A stretch of DNA of 57,432 nucleotides from a virus. The position numbers and the translations under genes are program-made. Numbering within the stretch: position 1 is the first letter of the stretch; each line of letters starts with the position of its first letter. The notes beneath the pieces were generated by a model, which worked only from the letters and a program-made list of their open reading frames with translations, made no database searches and was not told the DNA's origin. Location: positions 1 through 57,432 of the IMG/VR virus record IMGVR_UViG_3300029787_000052; one strand, written 5' to 3'. Positions 8,701-15,828 of the stretch are shown piece by piece.

Positions 8701-10093
8701 TTATATTTACTCGTCAGTCTGTGCTGCTGTATGCGTCGTACTTTTTTCTGGCGCTGCGATATCTCAAAGCACAGAGGTCGTAGTCGGTTCAGAAACTACT
8801 GCCAATCAACTCCCCGGTATGAGTGAGTTTACTACGTCAGGTGGGACTAAGACGGGGGCTGGCACTGGCGCTCAACGAGGTTGCGAAGCTGGAAAGTTTT
8901 GCACAGCGGGTACTCAAGGACCGGGAGGAACTTACTCCACCACGTTTAATTTTGAAGACAACATGACCATCGATGATATCAATCGCGGGTTCACAATGGA
9001 CTACGGTGTAGACGTTGAGTCTCACCCCAGTAACTCTACTCTTTCGTCATGCGTAGGCGGAAACGTAATGCAGCGTTCAGATTGCAAGGACATCTTTAAT
9101 TTAACTCTGACGCTATCAGAGCAGAACTCTGTTGTTCACAAGTTTCAGCATGAGGTTGAGTTAGATTTTACAGGCGTTCGTTCTTTTGACTTCTCGCAGA
9201 TTATACCGTCAAACAATTTTACAGAGCTTACTGGGGGGTTCGAGTTGTTCGGCATTGACGCTGGCTTCTCGACCGGGTTTTTTGGACCTCGATTTGAGGC
9301 ACCCTTTCTTACAACTACGTTTGACCTTGTTACGTTGGTAGAGGCAGAAGTTATTGACTTGATTACCGAAGAGATTAGCGCCCCGATAGTCATCGCTGCT
9401 CCTGCTCCTGTGATCGCAGCACCTGCTCCTGAACCCGAGGTAGCGCCGCTTGCTCCTATCCAGATAGCTGAAGTACAAGAAATACCAACAATCGAATTAG
9501 CGCCGCCTGTTGTTGTAGCACCAGCGGCTCCCGAAGAAGTTTCAGTTTCAGAGTCGGTAGTTGCAGAAATAGAAGCAGAGGTTGAGGCACAACCGGAGCC
9601 GCAGCGAGAGCCGCAGCCAGAGCCGGAGCCGCAATCAGAGCCTGAACAAGCACAGCCTGACGAGTCAGAGCCTGAGGAGCAACCTGAGGAGCAGCCTGAA
9701 GAGCAACCGGAAGAGCAGCCTGAGGCAACAGAAGAGCGACCCGCAGATACTAGGGAAGCTAAGGAAGAGCAAGGCCCGGAAGAAAAAGCGGAGCCAAAAA
9801 AAGTCGTGGCACAAAAGGCAAAGGAGAAGGCCGGTAAAAAAATTATGGAGAAGATGAACGACAAGTCGCGCTACGATGCAACAAATCAGATTAGAACTCT
9901 GGCAGTTATGAATGTGATCTCAGCCAGCAGTGGTATATTCAAGCAGCAGTCAGCACTCAAAGATATACAGGGATTTTTCCAGCCTACAACTATCCCAGAC
10001 GGGTCTTTGCCTCAGAATAATTTTGCTGAGTACATGCTGTTCGGAGGCAGTGATGCAGGTCACAGTGCTTTGATAGGCACACAATACAGGTAG
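8672..10093 (+). CDS. secreted Pro/Glu-repeat protein
   Basis: About 473 residues from the preferred ATG at 8672, which places a signal peptide (core YSSVCAAVCVVLFSGAAIS) at the N-terminus; an upstream ATG at 8648 would add eight residues. The folded N-terminal part is Thr/Gly/Cys-containing. Residues about 225-380 are Ala/Pro then Pro/Glu-rich, with four EEQP units at 9678-9725 and further EPEPQ-type repeats, resembling the stiff periplasm-spanning region of TonB-like proteins. A C-terminal globular part follows. No known domain was recognised. The strong amino-acid bias creates a long but false antisense reading frame. Confidence 0.7.
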   Translation: MKTPIKTLSNYIYSSVCAAVCVVLFSGAAISQSTEVVVGSETTANQLPGMSEFTTSGGTKTGAGTGAQRGCEAGKFCTAGTQGPGGTYSTTFNFEDNMTIDDINRGFTMDYGVDVESHPSNSTLSSCVGGNVMQRSDCKDIFNLTLTLSEQNSVVHKFQHEVELDFTGVRSFDFSQIIPSNNFTELTGGFELFGIDAGFSTGFFGPRFEAPFLTTTFDLVTLVEAEVIDLITEEISAPIVIAAPAPVIAAPAPEPEVAPLAPIQIAEVQEIPTIELAPPVVVAPAAPEEVSVSESVVAEIEAEVEAQPEPQREPQPEPEPQSEPEQAQPDESEPEEQPEEQPEEQPEEQPEATEERPADTREAKEEQGPEEKAEPKKVVAQKAKEKAGKKIMEKMNDKSRYDATNQIRTLAVMNVISASSGIFKQQSALKDIQGFFQPTTIPDGSLPQNNFAEYMLFGGSDAGHSALIGTQYR

Positions 10094-10098
10094 CAGAT

Positions 10099-10503
10099 AT
10101 GTATGAATACAAATGCAAAGTAGTCAGGGTAGTTGATGGAGACACGGTAGATGTAGACATCGACTTAGGGTTTGATGTTTGGCTGTCCAAGCAGCGAGTT
10201 CGTCTGTATGGAGTGGACACTCCTGAAAGCAGAACCCGTGACAAGGAAGAGAAGAAGTACGGCCTTCGAGCTAAAGCTTTTGTAGAGCATCACCTTCCGC
10301 TTGAAAGCTCTCAGATTTTGAGGACCAAGGTTGACAAGTCACGAGGAAAGTTTGGTCGCATCTTGGGCGAGTTTGTGGTGGATAACACCACTGTAAATAG
10401 CTTGCTTATCAAGACGCACAATGCTGTTGCGTACCACGGTCAAAGCAAGGAAGAGATCAAAGAAGCCCACAGAAATAATTGGTTGTTAATGGAAAGCGAG
10501 TGA
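10099..10503 (+). CDS. staphylococcal-nuclease-like endonuclease
   Basis: The 134-residue protein matches the SNase/thermonuclease fold, a Ca2+-dependent endo-/exonuclease of DNA and RNA. Key residues are visible: the VVDGDTV calcium-site Asp pair (D13, D15), RLYGVDTPE supplying R35, D40, T41 and E43, and FGRILGE supplying R87. All main catalytic residues are present, so an active enzyme is expected. There is no signal peptide, so it acts in the cytoplasm or after lysis. It may degrade host nucleic acid for nucleotides or process phage DNA. It is part of the rightward late block. Confidence 0.9.
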   Translation: MYEYKCKVVRVVDGDTVDVDIDLGFDVWLSKQRVRLYGVDTPESRTRDKEEKKYGLRAKAFVEHHLPLESSQILRTKVDKSRGKFGRILGEFVVDNTTVNSLLIKTHNAVAYHGQSKEEIKEAHRNNWLLMESE

Positions 10504-10504
10504 G

Positions 10505-11065
10505 ATGGCAGAGGTCGAGGTAGGCGGAGTTAAGTTTAGAGGCGGAAAGATAGCTGTCATTCTTACTGCTTTGTCTAGCTTGGGCGGCGCGATGTGGGGA
10601 GGGTTCGAGTTTTATAAAGATTACATGGACATGCGAGAGAAGATAGAAAGCTATGCTGCTCCTGACTTGTCAGGATTTGATAAGCGACTTGCAATCCTAA
10701 CTACAGATATGTCTGCTCTTCGTAAGGAGATGGTTGTTTTTGAAAAGCTAGAGCAGAATATCCAAGACTCTGCTGACGCAGCAAGAGACGAAGCAAGGAC
10801 AATCAAGCGCGATCTCAAGGGTGAGATCATTCGCATTGAAAGAATTGCAGAGAATATGGACCGCCGCATCAAAGCAATTCAGGACGACACTCGTAAGGTT
10901 CTTGAAAAAGAACAAGATCGTTTTGATGCTAGACGAGAAGCAGTCAGAAGAAATATGGACGCCCTCGAAAAAGATACAAAGGCGTCCATAAAAGATTTAG
11001 AAACATCGGTAGCAGATAGAATTAAGAAGGCTCTTGAGAACCCTCTTTCTCAGATGCGTCAGTAG
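10505..11065 (+). CDS. membrane-anchored coiled-coil protein
   Basis: The 186-residue protein has a hydrophobic N-terminal segment (about 15-35, IAVILTALSSLGGAMWGG) followed by a nearly uninterrupted charged helix (about 60-180) with heptad-like spacing and Arg/Glu/Asp richness. No enzyme motif is seen. It is the last gene of the rightward block. Its 3' end overlaps by 44 bases the 3' end of the opposite-strand RHH gene, so the two transcription units converge here. Confidence 0.7.
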   Translation: MAEVEVGGVKFRGGKIAVILTALSSLGGAMWGGFEFYKDYMDMREKIESYAAPDLSGFDKRLAILTTDMSALRKEMVVFEKLEQNIQDSADAARDEARTIKRDLKGEIIRIERIAENMDRRIKAIQDDTRKVLEKEQDRFDARREAVRRNMDALEKDTKASIKDLETSVADRIKKALENPLSQMRQ

Positions 11066-11330
11066 CCTTCAAAGCAGAGGACATTTCATCACAAAGAAAC
11101 TCGTTGAATGTCCGACCGTCAGGCAAGTCTTTGCCATCAATGATGGTAGACTTACGCAACCACTGGCAGCAGTCACGAATGCCTTGCTCGTAACTACGAT
11201 TGGTTAAGATGTATTCGAGACCTTCTCTGATCAAAGACCCGATGCTCCTTTCCTCTTGCTTCGATCTTCGCCGCAATCGTTCAAGTTGATCAGCCTCAAC
11301 CACAAAATTAAATGTTGTTTTTTCACTCAT
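11022..11330 (-). CDS. ribbon-helix-helix DNA-binding protein
   Basis: The 102-residue protein begins with a beta-strand-like TTFNFVVEADQLERL followed by two helices (RRRSKQEERSIGSLIREG), the pattern of MetJ/Arc-type ribbon-helix-helix regulators, which bind palindromic DNA as dimers. It is the last gene of the leftward recombination block and could autoregulate it. Its 3' end overlaps the converging upstream block by 44 bases. The C-terminal half is unassigned. Confidence 0.72.
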   Translation of the reverse strand: MSEKTTFNFVVEADQLERLRRRSKQEERSIGSLIREGLEYILTNRSYEQGIRDCCQWLRKSTIIDGKDLPDGRTFNEFLCDEMSSALKATDASEKEGSQEPS

Positions 11331-11341
11331 AACACCGCCTT

Positions 11342-11686
11342 TTAAAATGGAATGTCGTCGTCAAGATCGATGTCATTATCAACTGCTGGCTGCGGGCGCT
11401 GCGGTCCTTTATCCATCCATGACTCGTCATACTGTTGAACGGACAACCGAATGTTAGGACCGTACTGTCCTTCTTTCGCACGGTTAACTACGCCGTTGTC
11501 CCATCCCTGCACAGACAGCAGCGGTTCCTTGCCTTCTTTCGCACACTCAATAAGAAATTTTACGAGGTCTTTGGAGATGTGCAGGTTCCCTCGGAAGTCA
11601 GCTTGCGAGTCCTTCGTTTTGTTTTTTGCTGGACGAAGGTTGCAATTATTTTCCTTGGGTTTGTTCTCAAGTTTCCACGGTGCCAT
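11342..11686 (-). CDS. single-stranded DNA-binding protein-like, DDDIPF tail
   Basis: The 114-residue acidic/basic protein ends in DIDLDDDIPF, the acidic hydrophobic-tipped tail typical of bacterial SSB, which recruits repair and replication partners. The body (FRGNLHISKDLVKFLIECAK, then LLSVQGWDNG) looks like a small OB-fold-type protein, but I cannot confirm the fold by eye. It lies four bases downstream of the ERF annealing gene and near a nuclease gene, so a role protecting single strands in recombination or replication is likely. Confidence 0.72.
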   Translation of the reverse strand: MAPWKLENKPKENNCNLRPAKNKTKDSQADFRGNLHISKDLVKFLIECAKEGKEPLLSVQGWDNGVVNRAKEGQYGPNIRLSVQQYDESWMDKGPQRPQPAVDNDIDLDDDIPF

Positions 11687-11689
11687 TAG

Positions 11690-12400
11690 TTATATCTCCT
11701 CTAGGTTTGCAATGCGGGATTTAAGCCAGCCTTGAGTCAGCTTGACTTGGTTGGTTATAAACTCAAAGGCTTCGACGCTGGCCTTGTCGGTTCGCTGCTG
11801 TAGCTGTTGTCTTTGCTCAGAGTTATCCTTCCAAAATTTTACAAGGTTGCGCTTAGAGTCACGAGCGTCGTCAATGCCCATGTCATTCACAGCTTCTTCT
11901 GTCGCCGCTCCGATCTTGTCGAAGTGAACACAGTAGAGTTCCTTGATGCTCTCAGGATCAAGAAGATCAATGTCTTCTGCCGCTGACTTGTCAGGCGCTG
12001 GCTTGGCTACTCTCTTTTGAGGCAACTCTTTTTGCGGGGTAGCGCGTTGTCCGTCATCATCTTCTTCGCCACAAATCCCAAGCAAACTACACAATCCATA
12101 ACGACGTGCGTAAGTAATTGCTGATCCCATCTTCTGTGGGTTGTTATTATTCTCACACAATAGGGGAACGCCACCGTCTTCTAGAAATTCTCCTGACGAA
12201 TGAACGATGCGAGTAACCAACCTATCTGGATCAATCAACGTGATCTGCACCACACAAAGGTTATATTGTGCCAGTGTGGAACGAGCAGTCTCTAGACATG
12301 CTGGCAATGTGGCATACTTGCCGTAGTTAGCTCTACCATTTAAAGGTGGGTTGCTGATTTCAGACAACGCTGCCACTAGGTCTTCGTGAAATTTAGCCAT
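11690..12400 (-). CDS. erf: ERF-family single-strand annealing protein
   Basis: The 236-residue protein has the ERF signature near residues 93-120: GSAITYARRYGLCSLLGICG followed by an acidic EEDDDG. ERF proteins anneal complementary single strands and circularise or recombine phage DNA independently of RecA. The C-terminus is Lys/Asp-rich and probably a flexible helical extension. It is flanked by a PD-(D/E)XK nuclease gene and the SSB-like gene, a typical phage nuclease/annealase/SSB set. Confidence 0.92.
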   Translation of the reverse strand: MAKFHEDLVAALSEISNPPLNGRANYGKYATLPACLETARSTLAQYNLCVVQITLIDPDRLVTRIVHSSGEFLEDGGVPLLCENNNNPQKMGSAITYARRYGLCSLLGICGEEDDDGQRATPQKELPQKRVAKPAPDKSAAEDIDLLDPESIKELYCVHFDKIGAATEEAVNDMGIDDARDSKRNLVKFWKDNSEQRQQLQQRTDKASVEAFEFITNQVKLTQGWLKSRIANLEEI

Positions 12401-12403
12401 TCT

Positions 12404-12667
12404 TTAATTCCCCAACAGCCATTCCAAGAAAGTCTTCTTGCGCTTCAACTTTTTCTGTTCTTCCTGCTTATCAGCGACAGGCTTTACCTTCCGCCTTCCC
12501 CTGAGAATTTGTTTATATTTCTGATACCCCATGCTGTTGATAATGATTCGCCGCACCGCGCTGTACTGAATGTTGACGCTAGGGTTCGCCACAATATCAT
12601 TGATGCTTGCGCCTTCTTCAAACTCGTCAATGATAAATTGATTTCTATCTTTTCTATTCATTGTCAT
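12404..12667 (-). CDS. small basic helix-turn-helix-like protein
   Basis: The start was chosen at 12667 because AGGAGG lies six bases upstream of that ATG on the minus strand; a longer upstream frame has no ribosome site. The 87-residue product begins MTMNRKDRNQFIIDEF, then GASINDIVANPSVNIQYSAV, which looks like a helix-turn-helix, and ends in a Lys/Arg-rich tail. It overlaps the nuclease gene by 14 bases. A DNA-binding regulator or recombination accessory is possible, but the assignment is weak. Confidence 0.6.
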   Translation of the reverse strand: MTMNRKDRNQFIIDEFEEGASINDIVANPSVNIQYSAVRRIIINSMGYQKYKQILRGRRKVKPVADKQEEQKKLKRKKTFLEWLLGN

Positions 12668-13538
12668 TCCTGACCTCCTGTTGATATTGGTCGCAAAATT
12701 GCGCGACCTGACAGTAATTCCCAACGCACCGCATTGGCTCTCCTTTCCTTTCGACTATTTGGTACTCCTCTCTTGCTTTCATCTTGTCGTGAAACGATGC
12801 TGCTTCTTCTGGTGAGTCAAAGTTCTTCACTGACCTGACACCCCCAATCTTTTGAACAGCCCAGATCGAATCCCTTTTCCATCGATCTTCGTCACTGCAC
12901 AGTGGCAGAGACCCATCAATGTCGTATTCAAACCATGCATCTTGATGGGCGCTGACCCGCCGTAAGATAAACTTGTGCTGCTCCTCTCGTGACCACATTG
13001 GTATTTCGACCACATGGACCTGCGCTTGAGGGTAGCTGTTGCTGTTCATTGCTTTGCTTTTTTGCCAGTCACGAAGAATCGTAATCACCTGTAGCCTATC
13101 AATGTCGATGTCCAGATCATGGTGAGCGAGGTAGGCGTAACAATTTAATTGCTGCTCCCAACCCGACTGATTCTTTCCTATTGCGTAGGCGCTGGTGAAC
13201 TTCCAGTCCATCAGGAACTTCTGGTCGCCTTCCGTTCTAATGGCGTCACATTGCCCTGAGATTTTCCATCCGTTGATCTCTGCGAACATCCGCTTTTCAA
13301 TGATGTCATTATCGTCGGCACCTTCTTCCAGCACGGTGTGGATACATTTTCCAAGCAGCTTCCATACATCGTCGGAGATATCTGCGACGATGTCGTCCTC
13401 ATGTTTCTTCTGAAGCAACGAAATTCTTGGCGACGAAAGAAGGCGTGTTATAGTTATGCGGCTGTCCCCGGAATCATACTTGTCACGAGCCAAAAGGTTC
13501 TCGAACTGGTGTGGTAATCCGTATTTGTTTGTGACCAT
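12654..13538 (-). CDS. PD-(D/E)XK (RecB/Cas4-like) exonuclease
   Basis: The 294-residue protein shows the order of PD-(D/E)XK nuclease motifs: GKCIHTVLEEG (motif I His), WKISGQCDAI (catalytic Asp), LMDWKFT (the D-x-K strand), and a downstream Gln/Tyr helix (EQQLNCYAYLA). A Cys cluster near the C-terminus (MRCVGNYCQVAQFCDQY) suggests an iron-sulfur or zinc site as in Cas4/AddB-type nucleases. It probably resects double-strand ends for the ERF protein. It is the first gene after the divergent promoter at 13572-13600. Confidence 0.85.
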   Translation of the reverse strand: MVTNKYGLPHQFENLLARDKYDSGDSRITITRLLSSPRISLLQKKHEDDIVADISDDVWKLLGKCIHTVLEEGADDNDIIEKRMFAEINGWKISGQCDAIRTEGDQKFLMDWKFTSAYAIGKNQSGWEQQLNCYAYLAHHDLDIDIDRLQVITILRDWQKSKAMNSNSYPQAQVHVVEIPMWSREEQHKFILRRVSAHQDAWFEYDIDGSLPLCSDEDRWKRDSIWAVQKIGGVRSVKNFDSPEEAASFHDKMKAREEYQIVERKGEPMRCVGNYCQVAQFCDQYQQEVRNDNE

Positions 13539-13562
13539 TAGATATCACGCTATGGGTTGTTG

Positions 13563-13591
13563 TTGCCATGAGTTATATAAGCCTGTATATA
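13563..13591 (+). promoter_or_regulatory. rightward sigma70-like promoter for replication block
   Basis: TTGCCA (13563-13568), a 17-base spacer and TATATA (13586-13591) lie immediately before the rusA ATG at 13600. The expected transcript start falls at or within a base or two of the ATG, and no Shine-Dalgarno sequence is present, so rusA may be translated from a leaderless mRNA. Predicted from sequence only. Confidence 0.55.
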
Positions 13592-13600
13592 AATAGTCAA
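13572..13600 (-). promoter_or_regulatory. leftward sigma70-like promoter for recombination block
   Basis: Read on the minus strand, TTGACT (complement of 13595-13600) is followed by a 17-base spacer and TATAAC (complement of 13572-13577), with the nuclease ATG 34 bases further on. The -35 box overlaps the rusA start codon. It overlaps the rightward promoter, so the two probably compete for polymerase. Predicted from sequence only. Confidence 0.6.
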
Positions 13601-13977
13601 TGACCGAGATCAAGTTTGAAATCAAGGGACAGCCCCACAGCAAAGCCAACAGCAGAAGGCTGGTCTATTTTGGCAAGCGCCCTGCCTTCATTAAATCTCC
13701 ACAGGCCATAGAATACGAAAAGCTTTTTGCTGCTCAATGCCCTGTGCTTGACCCGATTATTCCATACAACAAAAAAGACAAGCAGAACGTGGCTGTTCAC
13801 ATGACAATCTATTATGCCAGTCGTCGCCCTGACCTTGATGAGTCGCTGATACTTGATTGTATGCAAGGGCGCATCTACGAGAATGACAGGTGTGTGAAGG
13901 AGAAGCACATCCGTTGGGGTCTCGACAAGGACAACCCCCGCTCTGAGATTAGAGTAATAAAAATACCGCCTCCGTGA
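13600..13977 (+). CDS. rusA: RusA-family Holliday junction resolvase
   Basis: The 125-residue protein matches RusA, a dimeric Mg2+-dependent endonuclease that cuts four-way DNA junctions. The N-terminal strand and KANSRR segment, the acidic pair in RRPDLDESLILD (D78, D80) and the IYENDR motif with D96 followed by Lys residues form the expected active site. It likely resolves branched replication or packaging intermediates made by the ERF pathway. It is the first gene of the rightward replication block. No ribosome site precedes the ATG, and a 10-bp hairpin spans its stop codon. Confidence 0.92.
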   Translation: MTEIKFEIKGQPHSKANSRRLVYFGKRPAFIKSPQAIEYEKLFAAQCPVLDPIIPYNKKDKQNVAVHMTIYYASRRPDLDESLILDCMQGRIYENDRCVKEKHIRWGLDKDNPRSEIRVIKIPPP

Positions 13978-13987
13978 GGAGGCGGTA
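13957..13987 (-). terminator. hairpin spanning rusA stop; terminator-like on minus strand
   Basis: TACCGCCTCC (13964-13973) pairs with GGAGGCGGTA (13978-13987) around a GTGA loop that includes the rusA stop. On the minus strand the stem is followed by TTTTTATT, the form of a Rho-independent terminator. On the plus strand there is no T-run, so rightward transcription may pass or be attenuated. It could stop antisense transcription from invading rusA, or stabilise mRNA ends. Confidence 0.6.
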
Positions 13988-14043
13988 GTTATCAGGGAGG
14001 TCACGTTCAAATTGGGAATCAGAACAAGACGTAAGGAATTATA

Positions 14044-15828
14044 ATGCAGATGAGTGATCAAGACAATTACATTCAAGACCAAATTGAAGTAAGGGCAAAC
14101 AGCGCAAGGTCGGGCTACTCGACCACCGCAAGGATCAGATGTCCGGTCTGTTCGGACTCAAGAAAGAAGGACGGCGAAAGGTCGATGGCCGTCACTTTTT
14201 TTAATGACCGTCTTGTCTATAAGTGCCATCACTGCGACGAGAAAGGCGTCATTGCTTATGACCGCAAGGAGGTAAAGCCTCGGCGCTCTTATCCTAAAGT
14301 CCAACGAGTGGACAGCCCCCCGCCTTCAGCCATCGACTGGCTTGTCAAAGAGAGAAAGATCAGCCCTCAGGTCGTCAAGGATTACGGAGTTGCCGCTTCA
14401 CGAAAATACTTTCAGAAACTACAGGCTGAAGCAGACTGCGTTGGCTTTCCGTTTTACAACAACGGGGAGGTATACGCAGTTAAGTACCGTACATCGGGTG
14501 GAGAGAAGGCGCATACCCAAGAGGGTGCTGGTGGTGCCCAAAGCTTCTTTGGCATTGAGCGGGTAGCAGCAGACGCCGACACGTTAGTGATATGCGAAGG
14601 TGAGATTGACCAGTTAAGCCTAGCGAGTGCCGGTGTCCTGAATGCTATCAGCGTCCCGAATGGTGCCCCGATGAAGGCATCGGAGGGCGAGGTTGATCCT
14701 GACAATGATCGTAAGTACGGCTTTGTCTGGGCGGCAAAGGACTTGCTGAAACAGGTTGATAAGGTTGTTCTGGCCGTTGACATCGATGGTCCGGGCCAAG
14801 CCCTCGCAGAGGAACTTGCTAGACGGATTGGCAAGATCAAGTGCTGGCAGGTTGAGTGGCCTGAGGAATGCAAAGACCCCAATGACGTACTGGTTAAGCA
14901 CGGCAGCGAGAAGTTAGCTGAAGTCATCGGTGACTCGAAGCCGTGGCCTATCACTGGTCTATTCGATGTCGATCATTACGCTGATCAGGTTGACCAGATA
15001 TATGAGCGCGGCCATCAGCGCGGATTGTCTACAGGTCTGGACTGCATAGATGAGCTATTCACAATCAGCCCCGGTCAGCTTTCGATTGTCACCGGGCACC
15101 CATCATCAGGTAAGTCTGAGTTTATAGATCAGATCATGGTGAATATGGCCGAGGCATACGGGTGGTCGTTTGCTGTATGCTCATTCGAGAACGATCCCCC
15201 AACCCACATCATCAAGCTTATGGAAAAGCATTCGGGCGTTCCCTTCCATGACGGTCCTAGCATGAGGATGACGCGGGAAGAACTTGCCGAAGCGAAGGAC
15301 TGGTGCGGTCGGCATTTCTTTTTTGTTGAGCAGAACGACGGAGAACCAGCGACTATCGAGTCGATATTAGAGAGGGCACAAGCCGCCATTCTGCGATATG
15401 GGGTGAGGGGTTTGATCATCGATCCCTACAACTATGTTGATATTGACAAGTCAAAGGTGAGCGAGACCGAAGCTATCAGTCAAATGCTGACACGGTGTCG
15501 TCTATTCGCACGGGCACATGACGTTCACGTCTGGTTCGTCGCGCACCCAGCAAAGATGATGCGAGATGGCGGAGAGTTTCCTGCGCCAAAGGGCTACGAC
15601 ATTTCAGGGTCAGCCGCGTGGTTTGCTAAGGCTGATCTTGGCGTGACGGTTCACAGAAAACCAGACACAAATTTGTCAGAAATCCACTGCTGGAAGGTGC
15701 GCTTCAAGTGGATCGGACAGCAAGGAGTAAGAGATGTCGAATACTTTAAATCAACAGGACAGTACAAAGAACCCTTCCAATACACAGGAGCCGTTCAATC
15801 CCCAGTCTACATTCAAGGCAGAGATTAG
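14044..15828 (+). CDS. bifunctional primase-helicase (T7 gp4/Twinkle type)
   Basis: The 594-residue replicative protein has an N-terminal CPVC..CHHC zinc ribbon (C33, C36, C61, C64) for template reading. A TOPRIM domain follows, with the acidic LVICEGEIDQLS (E185) and AVDIDGPG (D246, D248) motifs, then a RecA-like hexameric helicase with Walker A GHPSSGKS (351-358). A RecA-type Walker B candidate, GLIIDPYNY, and a later FVAHPAK region follow. It makes RNA primers and unwinds DNA at the fork. No DNA polymerase gene was recognised in the window, so it probably works with host polymerase III. The last 95 bases overlap the next gene. Confidence 0.95.
   Translation: MQMSDQDNYIQDQIEVRANSARSGYSTTARIRCPVCSDSRKKDGERSMAVTFFNDRLVYKCHHCDEKGVIAYDRKEVKPRRSYPKVQRVDSPPPSAIDWLVKERKISPQVVKDYGVAASRKYFQKLQAEADCVGFPFYNNGEVYAVKYRTSGGEKAHTQEGAGGAQSFFGIERVAADADTLVICEGEIDQLSLASAGVLNAISVPNGAPMKASEGEVDPDNDRKYGFVWAAKDLLKQVDKVVLAVDIDGPGQALAEELARRIGKIKCWQVEWPEECKDPNDVLVKHGSEKLAEVIGDSKPWPITGLFDVDHYADQVDQIYERGHQRGLSTGLDCIDELFTISPGQLSIVTGHPSSGKSEFIDQIMVNMAEAYGWSFAVCSFENDPPTHIIKLMEKHSGVPFHDGPSMRMTREELAEAKDWCGRHFFFVEQNDGEPATIESILERAQAAILRYGVRGLIIDPYNYVDIDKSKVSETEAISQMLTRCRLFARAHDVHVWFVAHPAKMMRDGGEFPAPKGYDISGSAAWFAKADLGVTVHRKPDTNLSEIHCWKVRFKWIGQQGVRDVEYFKSTGQYKEPFQYTGAVQSPVYIQGRD

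Noticed and set aside
9145-9864. 239-codon minus-strand frame rich in Cys, Ser and Gly
   Set aside because: It is the antisense shadow of the Pro/Glu repeat region of the secreted protein; composition is repetitive and no ribosome site or neighbour context supports it.
13597-14082. 161-codon minus-strand frame across rusA
   Set aside because: Antisense to rusA, which has clear catalytic motifs; it also runs through the hairpin and intergenic DNA.
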